A DNA stretch of 64,000 nucleotides. Source: Ralstonia wenshanensis (GTDB lineage: Bacteria > Pseudomonadota > Gammaproteobacteria > Burkholderiales > Burkholderiaceae). The DNA is taken from contig NZ_CP076413.1 in the NCBI RefSeq assembly GCF_021173085.1, forward strand, positions 1 to 64,000. The letters run 5' to 3'. The position numbers and the translations under genes are program-made. Each line of letters begins with the position of its first letter. Position 1 is the stretch's first letter. Shown here one piece after another: positions 38,222 through 47,096 of the stretch. The notes under the pieces were generated by a model that saw nothing but the letters and a program-made list of their open reading frames with translations, was not told where the DNA came from and searched no databases.

Positions 38222-38440
38222 GGCTTCCCCCGGTTCTCGTTGTCGCGGTCTGTTGACGCGCGTTTCCCCGAAGGATAGAAACCCCTACCCAAACGCCGAC
38301 ATAGGCCAATTGACCGACAAAGCCCTCGGCTTCATGGACGGAGGCGCCGCTGTAGGTCTCGTGCATGTGATTGGCGCGATACTGGCGGCTCTCGTCTGCT
38401 CTGCTTCTTGCCCGCTACTTGCCCACACGCACTGCCAGCC

Positions 38441-38989
38441 ATGTCCAACGCCACACCGAACCACAACGCCGTCGTGATCCGCCAGCTGTCTTCCGCCAAT
38501 GCGGCCGATGTGGCGGACTACCGCGCCATTCGTCTGGCTGCGCTCAAGGATGCCCCCGATGCATTCGGTTCAACCTACGAGGCTGAGGTTGGGCTCGCGA
38601 TGGAAGCCTTTGCCGAGCGGCTGGCCACCACCATCGTGCTGGGTGCCTATGCGGCAGCGGCAGGCGGAGGCGACGCGCGCATCATCGGCATGGTCGGGTT
38701 CAAGCAGCAGACGATGACCAGGCTCGCGCACAAGGGTTTTGTGTGGGGCTTTTACGTGGAGCCGGCAGCGCGCGGCCGCGGTGTGGGCGTAGCGCTGGTG
38801 GAGCGCATCGTGGCGGCGGCAACGGGGTTGGTCCAGCAGCTCACGTTGTCGGTGGTGCAGGGCAATGATGCGGCGCTGGCGCTGTACGAGCGTTGCGGGT
38901 TTGAAACCTATGGCGTGGAGCCGCGCGCGCTCAGATCGGCCACCGGCTATGCAGATGAAGTGCTGATGGTGCGCTTCCTGCACGGTTAA
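38441..38989 (+). CDS. GNAT-family N-acetyltransferase
   Basis: The 182-residue product carries the acetyl-CoA-binding signature of GNAT enzymes, GFYVEPAARGRGVGVALVERIVAAA, preceded by strand IGMVGFKQQ and followed by LTLSVVQGNDAALALYERCGFETYGVEPRAL. The N-terminus VVIRQLSSANAADVADYRAIRLAALKDAPDAFGSTYE is typical of single-domain acetyltransferases of small molecules. The substrate is unknown. ATG 38441 was chosen; the frame is open 33 nt further. Stand-alone gene. Confidence 0.87.
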   Translation: MSNATPNHNAVVIRQLSSANAADVADYRAIRLAALKDAPDAFGSTYEAEVGLAMEAFAERLATTIVLGAYAAAAGGGDARIIGMVGFKQQTMTRLAHKGFVWGFYVEPAARGRGVGVALVERIVAAATGLVQQLTLSVVQGNDAALALYERCGFETYGVEPRALRSATGYADEVLMVRFLHG

Positions 38990-39062
38990 GCCTGTAGGTG
39001 CAGCGCCTACGCGTGGGCGCAAGCGCTGCTGTACAGCGATCGTCGTATTGGGGCCGACCTTG

Positions 39063-39533
39063 TTACGCCGCTGCAACGTACGGCGCGTTCAGCGGCACCG
39101 GGTTGCGCAGGCTCACGTTCAGCAGGTTCCAGCTGTTGATGGTGACGATCACAAAGCTCAGCTCGGCGATCTCTTCATCGCTGAAGTGCTCGCGCAGCCG
39201 GGCGAATTCTTCGTCGCTGGCATCGCTGTGCGGGGTGTTTGTGACCAGTTCGGCCCAGCGCAGTGCGGCGCGCTCGCGCTCGGTAAAGAACGGTGCCTCG
39301 CGCCAGCCGGCCACGGCGTTCAGGTGGCGCGGGTCTTCGCCCATCTTCACCAGGTCGCTCCAGTGCATGTCGATGCAGAAGGCGCAACCGTTGATTTGCG
39401 ACACACGCAGCAGCACGAGGTCGACCAGCTTTGCGCCCAGCAAGTCGCGGCGCAGGCCGTTCGACAGGTTCAGCAGGTTGTTGAACGCCTTCGGTGCGAG
39501 TTGGAAGTAGGCAATGCGAGGGGCTTGCGACAT
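39063..39533 (-). CDS. AhpD-like carboxymuconolactone decarboxylase family protein
   Basis: The 156-residue product has the AhpD-type redox motif in RVSQINGCAFCIDMHWSDLVKMGED, with the Cys-X2-Cys pair reduced to CAFC and the following His. Helices RERAALRWAELVTNTPHSDASDEEFARLREHFSDEEIAELSFVIVTIN complete the fold. Such proteins are peroxidase partners or thiol-disulfide enzymes. It lies downstream of the ECF41 sigma gene, the classical partner pair of that sigma group. It has its own perfect ECF41 promoter 82 nt before the ATG and an AGGAG site. Confidence 0.92.
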   Translation of the reverse strand: MSQAPRIAYFQLAPKAFNNLLNLSNGLRRDLLGAKLVDLVLLRVSQINGCAFCIDMHWSDLVKMGEDPRHLNAVAGWREAPFFTERERAALRWAELVTNTPHSDASDEEFARLREHFSDEEIAELSFVIVTINSWNLLNVSLRNPVPLNAPYVAAA

Positions 39534-39614
39534 GAGCGGCTCCTGAGGGTTTGGGTTGATGAAGGAGCCGATGCCGGCGGCGGGTGGCTGCCTTGCGTCG
39601 CTCCATACCCTGAA

Positions 39615-39641
39615 GACGCCCCGCGCGGCCGGGTTGTGACA
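39615..39641 (-). promoter_or_regulatory. ECF41-type promoter of the AhpD-like gene
   Basis: On the minus strand, -35 TGTCACA (39641-39635) and -10 CGTC (39618-39615) are separated by exactly 16 nt. This matches the known ECF41 consensus TGTCACA-N16-CGTC. Confidence 0.85.
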
Positions 39642-39668
39642 GCCCGGCCAAAAAATCTTCGTGTTTTT

Positions 39669-40574
39669 TTATGCGCCGATGCCGATGTGCGCCAGCTTGT
39701 CGGGATTGCGCACCACGTAGATGGCCACGATGCGGCCCTTCTCGATGACGAACGACTGGGCCGATTCCAACGTGCCGCCCACGTAGCGCAGCAGGCCGGG
39801 TTCGCCGTTCACGCGGGCGTGCACGTAGCGCACATCCCCCATGGCACGCACCAGCTCGCAGTAGATCTTGGTGATCTGGCCGGCGTCTTGAATGATGCGC
39901 ATGAACGACGGCACCTTGCCGCCGCCGTCGCCCACCAGTTGCGCGTCGTCTGCCAGCAGGGCGCGGATGGCATCGCGCTGGCCTGTACGTGAGGCTTCGG
40001 CAAAGCGCCCAAGCAAATCCCGATGCGCATCGGGTGCGACATCGAAGCGCGGGCGTTCCTGCTGCACGCGGTCGGATGCGCGATGCACCATCTGCCGGCA
40101 CGCGGCTTCGGTCTTGCCCAGCAGGGCGGCGATCTCCGCGTAGTCCTGCTCGAACACCTGTCGCATGAGAAACGCCGCGCGCTCTTCGGGCGACAGGCGC
40201 TCCAGTACCCACAGCAGGGCCATCGACAAGTCGCCTGCCAGTTCCACGGCGGCTTCGGGCGAGGGCGCGTCGGATTCCGGTTCGACCAGCGGCTCGGGCA
40301 GCCACCAGCCGACGTAGGCTTCGCGCTCGGTCTTGACGGCGCGCAGGCGGTCGATCGACAGCCGGGTGACGACCGTCACGAGCCACGCCTCGGCCGATTG
40401 CAGCGCGGTCTGGTCGGTCTGGTGCCAGCGCATCCAGGCGTCTTGCAGCACGTCTTCCGCATCGGCCCGGCTGCCGAGCATGCGATAGGCAATCGCAAAC
40501 AGGCGGGGGCGGGCGGCGGTGAAGATCGTGTCTTCGCTGTCGGTGCGGGTAGGGCTCGGGCTGCGCTGGGTCAT
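39669..40574 (-). CDS. ECF41-group RNA polymerase sigma factor (SigJ-like)
   Basis: The 301-residue product has sigma region 2 (FAIAYRMLGSRADAEDVLQDAWMRW) and region 4 (LSPEERAAFLMRQVFEQDYAEIAALLGKTEAACRQMVHRA). Between them is the ECF41 hallmark WLPEPL (91-96). A C-terminal SnoaL-like extension of about 100 residues follows and ends in the second hallmark NPDKL (290-294). In ECF41 sigmas this extension controls activity in place of an anti-sigma factor. No anti-sigma gene is present here. A perfect ECF41 promoter lies about 34 nt before its ATG, so it should activate itself and the AhpD-like gene downstream. Confidence 0.94.
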   Translation of the reverse strand: MTQRSPSPTRTDSEDTIFTAARPRLFAIAYRMLGSRADAEDVLQDAWMRWHQTDQTALQSAEAWLVTVVTRLSIDRLRAVKTEREAYVGWWLPEPLVEPESDAPSPEAAVELAGDLSMALLWVLERLSPEERAAFLMRQVFEQDYAEIAALLGKTEAACRQMVHRASDRVQQERPRFDVAPDAHRDLLGRFAEASRTGQRDAIRALLADDAQLVGDGGGKVPSFMRIIQDAGQITKIYCELVRAMGDVRYVHARVNGEPGLLRYVGGTLESAQSFVIEKGRIVAIYVVRNPDKLAHIGIGA

Positions 40575-40607
40575 GGCGGAGGTGTCGTCTAGGGATGATG
40601 CTCCCTA

Positions 40608-40634
40608 GACGGGCGGGGGCGGTCGGTTGTGACA
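40608..40634 (-). promoter_or_regulatory. ECF41-type promoter of the sigma gene (autoregulation)
   Basis: On the minus strand, -35 TGTCACA (40634-40628) and -10 CGTC (40611-40608) with a 16-nt spacer, identical in form to the promoter at 39615-39641. It begins 11 bp after the stop of the histidine-kinase gene. Confidence 0.87.
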
Positions 40635-40645
40635 GGGTGCGGCGA

Positions 40646-42853
40646 TTATGCGGCGTTCGTCACATGTTGCGTGTCGGTCGCCGTCGCCGTCGCCGTCGCC
40701 GTTGCCGTTGCCGTTGCCAGCCACGGCGCCAGCGCCTGCTGCAGCGTGCCCAGGTCGATCGGCTTGCCGAGCAGGCGTGCGCCGGGAATGGGCTCGCCAA
40801 TCTCGGCCTCCGTGCCGTAGCCGGACATCAGCAGCACATCCACATGCGGCTGCAGGCGCAGCAGCGTGCGGGCGAGGTCCGCGCCGGATTGGCCAGGCAA
40901 GGTGAGATCGGTCAGCAGCACCTGCACAGAGCGCGCGCGCGCCAGTGCGAGGGCGTCTTCAGCCGTGGCGGCAGATACGCACTGCAGGCCGAAGGTGGTG
41001 AGCACCTCCTGCAAGGCTTCGCGCGAGGCGGTGTCGTCTTCCACCAGCAGCACCGTAGGCGATTGTGAAGCGTCGCTTGCCACCGGATGGCTCATCGATT
41101 GCGATTGCGATTGCGCGGTGCGGCTGGCGCTGAGCACGTTGCGCACCATGCGCGCCAAGTCGTCACGCCGGTAGGGCTTGCCGAGCAGCGTCACACCGGG
41201 CGGCAGCCTGCCGTCGTGCTGCACCTCGTCACGCGTGTAGCCTGAGACCAGCAGCACCGGCAGCGGCGGCACGCGTTGCGCGGCGCGTATCGACAGTTCG
41301 CCGCCCTTGATGGGGCCCGGCATGATCACGTCGGTAAAGAGCAGGTCGATGGGCGTGCCGCTGTTCATGAGTTCGAGTGCGGCCTGGCCGTTGGCTGCCG
41401 TAAGCACGCGGTAACCGAGCTGGCTCAACATGTCGACGGCGGTCAGGCGCACGTCGGTATCGTCTTCCACCACGAGAATGGTCTCGCGCCCGCCCATGGG
41501 CGTGACGATGGTGTCGTGCACCTCCACGGCATCGTCCGGGGCCGCCTCTGTGCAGCGCGGAAAGTAGAGCCGCACCGTGGTGCCCTGCCCGACCGCGCTA
41601 TCGATGGCGATGTGTCCGCCGCTCTGCTTGACGAAGCCGAACACCATGCTGAGCCCCAGGCCCGTGCCGTGGCCGTCGGGCTTGGTGGTGAAGAAGGGCT
41701 CGAAGACGTGCTCGACCACTTCGGGCGGCATGCCCACGCCCGTGTCGGTGACGGAGAAGACGAGGTAGTCGCCGGGGGCAGGCTGGTCGCGCCCTTGCCC
41801 CTGCGTTTTGTCGAGCTTGATGTTCTTGGCGGAGATGGTCAGTACGCCATTGCCGCGCATGGCATCGCGCGCATTGATGGCGAGGTTCAGCAATGCATTC
41901 TCGAGCTGGTTGCGATCGGCCTGTACGTTCCACAAGTCGTCGGCCAGATGCGTTTCCACCTTGATGGCTTCGCCCAGCGCGCGGTGCAGCATCTCGCTCA
42001 TGCCCTGAACCAGCCGCGTCGGGTTGACGACTGCCGGAGACAGCTGCTGCCTGCGTGCAAAGGCGAGCAACTGCGCTGCCAGCGTGGAGCCGCGCTGTAC
42101 GGCACGCGTGGCGGCGGCAATCCGATGCTGCACGCGCGCGTTGCCTGGCGTCTCGACGGAGAGCAGTTGCAGGTTGCCGGCAATCACCTGGAGCACGTTG
42201 TTGAAGTCGTGCGCCACGCCGCCGGTCAGGCTGCCGATGGCTTCCATCTTCTGGGCCTGGCGCAATTGCGCTTCCACTTCGGCGCGGGCAGACAACGCAT
42301 CGGCCACGCGTTGCTCCAGCGTTTCGGTCAACTGGCGCAGCGCCTGCTCGGCGGACTGCCGTTCGCGTTCGGTCTGCACGCGCTCGGTGGTTTCCACCAC
42401 GATGGCCAGCACGCCCGCCGGGCGGCCAGAGTCGTCGGGCAGCGGGCTGTAGTAGAGATCCAACCACACGTCTTCGGGGCGACCGTTGCGCAGCAGGACG
42501 AGTTCCTTGTCGCGGTACGACAGCGTGCCGCCACCGAGGCAGACATCCATGACATGACGGTTGAAATCGGCCACTTCGGGCCAGCCCAGTTCAACGGGGC
42601 AGCCAAGAAGATAGGGATGACGCCCGCCGGCAAACTCGGCGTAGGCGTCGTTGTAGACCATGTAGCCGTGGCGGCCCCAAAGCATGACCAGCGGCACCGG
42701 GCATGCCAGCACCATTTGCACGGCGGCACGCAGGCTGGGGGGCCAATCCTGGATCGGGCCCAGCTCGGTGGAAGCCCAATCGAATGCCTGCACGCGCTGC
42801 GCCATCTCACCGCTCCAGCCGAGGCAGTCATGGTGATGCGCGAGAAACGGCAT
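40646..42853 (-). CDS. Hybrid sensor histidine kinase with two receiver domains
   Basis: The 735-residue product has an N-terminal PAS-type domain (about 40-155, LGPIQDWPPSLRAAV... MLWGRHGYMVYNDAYAEFAG) and a coiled linker. The kinase core has phospho-accepting H215 (GGVAHDFNNVLQ) and an ATPase domain with NLAINARDAM, DTGVGM and GTGLGLSM. Two receivers follow at about 475-590 (VVEDDTDVR, phospho-Asp in FTDVIMP) and 610-725 (VEDDTASR, phospho-Asp in LTDLTLP). There is no membrane segment, so sensing is cytosolic. ATG 42853 has an AGGAG site; the frame is open about 1 kb upstream, but that part is antisense to the GST gene. The C-terminus ends in an Ala-Thr dipeptide run coded by a hexanucleotide repeat. 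Confidence 0.92.
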   Translation of the reverse strand: MPFLAHHHDCLGWSGEMAQRVQAFDWASTELGPIQDWPPSLRAAVQMVLACPVPLVMLWGRHGYMVYNDAYAEFAGGRHPYLLGCPVELGWPEVADFNRHVMDVCLGGGTLSYRDKELVLLRNGRPEDVWLDLYYSPLPDDSGRPAGVLAIVVETTERVQTERERQSAEQALRQLTETLEQRVADALSARAEVEAQLRQAQKMEAIGSLTGGVAHDFNNVLQVIAGNLQLLSVETPGNARVQHRIAAATRAVQRGSTLAAQLLAFARRQQLSPAVVNPTRLVQGMSEMLHRALGEAIKVETHLADDLWNVQADRNQLENALLNLAINARDAMRGNGVLTISAKNIKLDKTQGQGRDQPAPGDYLVFSVTDTGVGMPPEVVEHVFEPFFTTKPDGHGTGLGLSMVFGFVKQSGGHIAIDSAVGQGTTVRLYFPRCTEAAPDDAVEVHDTIVTPMGGRETILVVEDDTDVRLTAVDMLSQLGYRVLTAANGQAALELMNSGTPIDLLFTDVIMPGPIKGGELSIRAAQRVPPLPVLLVSGYTRDEVQHDGRLPPGVTLLGKPYRRDDLARMVRNVLSASRTAQSQSQSMSHPVASDASQSPTVLLVEDDTASREALQEVLTTFGLQCVSAATAEDALALARARSVQVLLTDLTLPGQSGADLARTLLRLQPHVDVLLMSGYGTEAEIGEPIPGARLLGKPIDLGTLQQALAPWLATATATATATATATDTQHVTNAA

Positions 42854-43093
42854 AAGGTCTCCTGTCTGACGGGCGGCACAGTGCACCCGAGTCGCGGTCA
42901 TTCTAGAAAATCGGGTGCCCGGCCGGTGTCCGCATTCAGACGGCTCAAAGCGATCCTGTGCACGCAGAAAACGTGCCCGAGGTGTCCTGCACGCTTTGCG
43001 AAGGCTGTCTATCATGAGCATCCGCGCCCGCGCAGCAGCGCGCTTCGCGCCAAGGTTTCCATCCACCACACGCCCACACTCCCAGGAGATTCC

Positions 43094-43708
43094 ATGAAGT
43101 TGATCGGCATGCTTGATTCCCCGTACGTGCGTCGCACGGCCATTTCGCTCAAGTTGCTCGGGCTGCCGTTCGAGCACGCGTCGGTGTCGGTGTTCCGGCA
43201 TTTCGATCAGTTCAGCGCCATCAACCCCGTGGTCAAGGCGCCCACGCTGGTGTGCGACGACGGCACCGTGCTGATCGACTCCACGCTCATCATCGATTAC
43301 GCAGAAGCGCTGTCGGGCCGCAGCCTGATGCCCTCCGCCATTGCCGAACGGCAGCATGCGCTGCGCGTGATCGGCCTGGCGCTGGCTGCGTGCGAGAAGG
43401 CGGTGCAGATCGTCTATGAACACAACCTGCGCCCGACCGAGAAGGTGCACGGGCCGTGGGTCGAGCGTGTACACAGCCAACTGCTTGCGGCGGTGGGGGC
43501 GCTGGAAGCGGAGTGGAAGGATGAGCCGTTGCCGGTGGACCAGAACGAGCTGACGCAGGCCGGCGTGACGGTGGCCGTGGCCTGGGCCTTCATCCAGCTG
43601 ATGGTGCCGGACCGCGTGCCGGCAGCGGACTACCCGCGCCTGGTGGCGTACTCGGCGGCGGCGGAACAGTTGGGCGCGTTTCGCGAGTTGCCGATGGATG
43701 CGGTTTGA
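43094..43708 (+). CDS. Glutathione S-transferase family protein
   Basis: The 204-residue product has the thioredoxin-like N-terminal domain of GSTs (MKLIGMLDSPYVRRTAISLKLLGLPFEHASVSVF, then the cis-Pro turn VKAPTLVCDDGTVLIDSTLIIDYAE). An all-helical C-terminal domain follows. Ser9 in the first loop is the likely glutathione-activating residue. Probably a cytosolic detoxification enzyme; substrate unknown. The start has an AGGAG ribosome site. The long antisense frame over this gene is an extension of the kinase frame and not a gene. Confidence 0.92.
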   Translation: MKLIGMLDSPYVRRTAISLKLLGLPFEHASVSVFRHFDQFSAINPVVKAPTLVCDDGTVLIDSTLIIDYAEALSGRSLMPSAIAERQHALRVIGLALAACEKAVQIVYEHNLRPTEKVHGPWVERVHSQLLAAVGALEAEWKDEPLPVDQNELTQAGVTVAVAWAFIQLMVPDRVPAADYPRLVAYSAAAEQLGAFRELPMDAV

Positions 43709-43715
43709 TGGCCGC

Positions 43716-44864
43716 TCAGGCCGCCTGCGGCTCGATGTTGGCCTGACGGTACAGCCCGCCCACCAAGTCGGATTCGGTAACGATGCCGGCCAGCCGGCCA
43801 TCCGCATCCAGCACGGGAATGTGGTGGTGGCCGGCGCTGGCAAACATCGGCACCAGATCCGACATGGGCGCAGTCGCAGCAATGGTTTGCACGCGCGTCT
43901 TCATGTGATCGGCCACGCGCGGCGGTGTGAGCGCGCCGATGCTGAACCAGCGGCGCAGCGTCTGGCGCATGTCTGCCGGCGCCAGGCCAAGCAGGTCGAC
44001 GCGCGTGACGATGCCCACCACACGCCGACTTTCGTCCACCACCGGCAATGCCTTGAAGCCATGCTGACGCAGCAGTTGCAGTGCACGCGGGATCGACGTG
44101 CCGGCCGAGACCGTGACCACCGGCGTGGTCATGATGTCGGCGCAGGTAAGCGCGTGGAACGTGCGCGTGTAAGCCTGCAGCTGCATCTCGCGCAGCACGG
44201 CTTCGATGTCTTCGGGGTCGATGTCGAGCAGTTCGCTCTGGCGGCGCAGCGCGGCGACGATGTCGGCGCGGGTGAAGCCGGCGGCGGTGGGCGGACGTTC
44301 AGCCGCAGGCAGGCGTTGCGCGTGCGGATACCGGTGGCCGGTAGCAGCGTGGTACACCAGTGCGCCCACCAGCAGCAGCGCTGACTGGATCAGGATCGGC
44401 TCGAGTACGAAGCGATAACCCAGCGCATGCACGGCCGGCCCGCCAATCACGGCGGTGAGGGCCACCGCGCCCGAAGGCGGGTGCACGCAACGCAGCGCAA
44501 ACATGCCGGCAATGGCTGCGGAGATGGCCAGCGCCGACGCAATCACCGGATCATCGACGAGCAGCCCGAACGTCACGCCCACGGTGGCCGCCACCAGGTT
44601 GCCGCCGATGATCGACCACGGCTGCGCGAGCGGACTGGCCGGCACCGCAAACAGCAGCACGGCCGAGGCGCCCATTGGAGCGACCAGCAACGGGATCAGC
44701 GTGGAGGCGCCCGGCACCATCTTCATCATCGTGCCGGTAAAGAGGATGCCGACGAGTGCGCCGACGGCGGATCGGACACGCTCGCTCCAGCGCACCGTCA
44801 CGGGGGCGGGAATGAAGCTGTGGAGCCAGCGGCGCAGGGCGGGATGCAGGGGTGAAGCGGACAT
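43716..44864 (-). CDS. HPP-family membrane protein with two CBS domains
   Basis: The 382-residue product has an N-terminal HPP domain with four to five membrane segments and the motif that names the family, RCVHPPSGAVALTAVIGG. The C-terminal half (about 235-370) is a CBS pair: ADIMTTPVVTVSAGTSIPRALQLLRQHGFKALPVVDESRRVVGIVTRVDLLG and VADHMKTRVQTIAATAPMSDLVPMFASAGHHHIPVLDADGRLAGIVTESDLV. HPP proteins include nitrite transporters of chloroplasts; the bacterial substrate is unknown. CBS domains suggest control by adenine nucleotides. It overlaps nothing and is divergent from the phosphatase gene. Confidence 0.9.
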   Translation of the reverse strand: MSASPLHPALRRWLHSFIPAPVTVRWSERVRSAVGALVGILFTGTMMKMVPGASTLIPLLVAPMGASAVLLFAVPASPLAQPWSIIGGNLVAATVGVTFGLLVDDPVIASALAISAAIAGMFALRCVHPPSGAVALTAVIGGPAVHALGYRFVLEPILIQSALLLVGALVYHAATGHRYPHAQRLPAAERPPTAAGFTRADIVAALRRQSELLDIDPEDIEAVLREMQLQAYTRTFHALTCADIMTTPVVTVSAGTSIPRALQLLRQHGFKALPVVDESRRVVGIVTRVDLLGLAPADMRQTLRRWFSIGALTPPRVADHMKTRVQTIAATAPMSDLVPMFASAGHHHIPVLDADGRLAGIVTESDLVGGLYRQANIEPQAA

Positions 44865-45098
44865 GGTCGACGGGACGGCGATTGCCCGGACGAGGCTTCA
44901 CCAAAGTCAAAAAAACGCAGCCGGCGATTGTATCACTCTGTGACATAAAGCGCTGTCAGCGCTGTCATGGCGCGGAATGCTCCAATGTAGGGCGCAGGTC
45001 ACGCGGATTTGTCAACGAAACGTCACGGTTATTTCATGGGACGTGCCGAGACTGCTGGGCTTTCCAGCGCTCTCTGCGGGTTGCAAGCCCGCCGCACC

Positions 45099-47084
45099 AT
45101 GTCCTTTACTGTTCGCCCCGCGTTCTCTCGCCCGCGTCTTTGCTCCAGCCTCGTTGCGCTGCTCGGCGCCCTCGCGCTTACCGCCTGCGGTGGCGGCGAG
45201 GACACCACCACGGCGCCGGTCGCCACCACGCAAGCCATTCCCGCGCCGCCGGCAGACCCGGGCTTTGTCGACACGGCAGCCGTGGCCACTGGCGTACCGG
45301 CGTTCGTCGAAAACATCGCCACCAACCAGCGCGGCGATGCGCGCTACGCCACGCTGGGCACGAACGCCGGTGTGCGCCTGTTCACGCGCTTTCTCGATCT
45401 GTGGCAACCGCTGACGGAAATCGTCGATGCCGGCGTGAGTGCGCCGGCCAACGGGTCGTTCCCGGCGGTGGTCGCTTCCACGTGGACGGGCCTGCCCAAT
45501 GACGGCACGGCCGGCGGCACGCAACTCAATCTGCCGGTCTTGAACGCAAACGTTCAATACGTGGTGAACGCCACCACCAACCGCACGCAGGCGCAGGCCG
45601 ATGCGGCGTACTTTGACGACCGCCGCGGCAAGGGCTACAGCGTGACCGACGGCATGGGGCCGCTCACCACCGCGTGGCGCACGCTCGCGCAGCAGACGAC
45701 ATCGATCACCACGGTACCGGCCGATGCGACCACCGTGCTTTACAACGACAGCGGCACCAACACGGGCGTGGGCACCTCGGGCGGCAATACCGCCTTCGGC
45801 AAGGTGGTCGACCTGATCAACACGGTGGGCAACAACGCCTCCACCGAGCCGTCCAAGCGCTTCTACAAATACGCACGGCCGTACCGCTGGAGCAGCAGCG
45901 TGGTCGTCGTGCCGACGCTGGTGCCGGCCGAGAGCCCGACGCCTACGACCGACGGCGGCTTCATCAGCGGCCATTCGGCCGAAGCGGTGCGCGATACCGT
46001 GGCAATGGCGTACCTGGTGCCGGAGCGCTTCCAGCAGATCCTGGCGCGCGGCATGGAACTTGGCGAGAACCGCATCCTGGCCGGCATGCATTCGCCGCTG
46101 GATGTGATGTCCGGCCGCATGATTGGCATCGCTGCGGCGGCGGCCAACCTGGCCGACCCGGCCAACGCCACGCTCAAGGCGGCGGCCTTCACGCAGGCGC
46201 ACACCGCGCTGATGGCGCAGACCGGCACGGATGCCACGACCTTCCCGGCACTCGCCCAGTCCGGCACGCCCGCCACCGACCGCTTTGCCGATTACGCCAC
46301 CAACCAGACCAATTTCACGCGCCGCATGACGTTCGGCTTCACGCAGATCGGCGCGACGACGCTGGCACCGGTGGTGCCCAAGGGCGCCGAGGTGCTGCTG
46401 GAAACGCGCTTCCCGTACCTGAGCGCCGACCAGCGTCGCGTGGTGCTGAAGACGACAGAGCTGGCGTCCGGCTACCCCGTGCTCGACGACGCCGAAGGCT
46501 GGGGTCGCCTCAACCTGTTCGCGGCGGCCGACGGCTACGGCGCGTTCAACGGCAACGTGATCGTGTCGATGGATGCAACGCAGGGCGGCTTCAACGCGGC
46601 CGATACGTGGCGCAACGCCATTTCCGGCGCAGGCAAGCTCACGCTGCAAGGCACCGGCCGGCTGCGTCTGGCCGGCGCCAACACCTACACCGGTGGCACG
46701 CAGGTGGCAGGCGGCGTGCTTGAAGCCGATTCGGCCAACGCGTTTGGTACGGGCGACGTGTATGTCGGCGCCGGCACGCTGGCAGTCAACGCGCCCGCGG
46801 CGGTGGCCATTGCGGGCAAGTTCACGCAGTTGCAGGGCACCACGCTTGATCTGGCCATCGGCCCGAACGGTCAGGGCAAGCTGAGCGTGGCCGGCCTCAC
46901 CACGATTGCCGGCGGCACGCTGCACGTGAAGTTCGTGAACGGCTACGCGCCCAAGGTGGGCGACACCATCGCCGTGGTGGATGGCGCCGGCAGCAACCGG
47001 CAGTTCTCGACGGTGGTGGTGGACGGCTTCAAGGCCACGGCCATCTATACGGCTGCTGGCATCCAGATCCACCTGGACGCCTGA
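45099..47084 (+). CDS. Lipoprotein fusion of class A acid phosphatase and autotransporter-type repeat
   Basis: The 661-residue product has a lipoprotein signal ending in LTAC (C30). Its middle part carries the complete signature of PAP2/class A acid phosphatases: KX6RP (K-RFYKYA-RP, around 250), SGHS (around 289) and RX5HX3D (R-ILAGM-H-SPL-D, around 325-335). The C-terminal part has an autotransporter-associated beta-strand repeat (about 510-560: GKLTLQGTGRLRLAGANTYTGGTQVAGGVLEA), but the sequence ends without a 12-strand translocator domain. It should be a lipid-anchored, possibly surface-exposed phosphatase. ATG 45099 was chosen because the signal peptide starts there; the frame is open from 45009. 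Confidence 0.88.
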   Translation: MSFTVRPAFSRPRLCSSLVALLGALALTACGGGEDTTTAPVATTQAIPAPPADPGFVDTAAVATGVPAFVENIATNQRGDARYATLGTNAGVRLFTRFLDLWQPLTEIVDAGVSAPANGSFPAVVASTWTGLPNDGTAGGTQLNLPVLNANVQYVVNATTNRTQAQADAAYFDDRRGKGYSVTDGMGPLTTAWRTLAQQTTSITTVPADATTVLYNDSGTNTGVGTSGGNTAFGKVVDLINTVGNNASTEPSKRFYKYARPYRWSSSVVVVPTLVPAESPTPTTDGGFISGHSAEAVRDTVAMAYLVPERFQQILARGMELGENRILAGMHSPLDVMSGRMIGIAAAAANLADPANATLKAAAFTQAHTALMAQTGTDATTFPALAQSGTPATDRFADYATNQTNFTRRMTFGFTQIGATTLAPVVPKGAEVLLETRFPYLSADQRRVVLKTTELASGYPVLDDAEGWGRLNLFAAADGYGAFNGNVIVSMDATQGGFNAADTWRNAISGAGKLTLQGTGRLRLAGANTYTGGTQVAGGVLEADSANAFGTGDVYVGAGTLAVNAPAAVAIAGKFTQLQGTTLDLAIGPNGQGKLSVAGLTTIAGGTLHVKFVNGYAPKVGDTIAVVDGAGSNRQFSTVVVDGFKATAIYTAAGIQIHLDA

Positions 47085-47096
47085 TCGTCTGGACGC

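Noticed and set aside
42854-43882. Upstream extension of the hybrid kinase frame (about 340 extra codons)
   Set aside because: The kinase start at 42853 has an AGGAG site and fits the PAS domain. The extension is antisense to the GST and HPP genes and has the His/Arg-rich composition of a shadow frame.
44938-44968. Possible PHO box (repeated CTGT(G)ACA/CTGTCA) before the phosphatase gene
   Set aside because: The repeats are spaced 15 and 9 bp apart, not the 11 bp of a Pho box, so I do not claim phosphate control.
45012-47072. 686-codon antisense frame over the phosphatase gene, and similar long frames at 2847-4049, 16817-18376 and 28513-30207
   Set aside because: Long open antisense frames are common opposite GC-rich genes with G/C in the third codon position. 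These are rich in His, Arg, Gly and Ala, show no domain pattern and lie opposite clearly recognisable genes.
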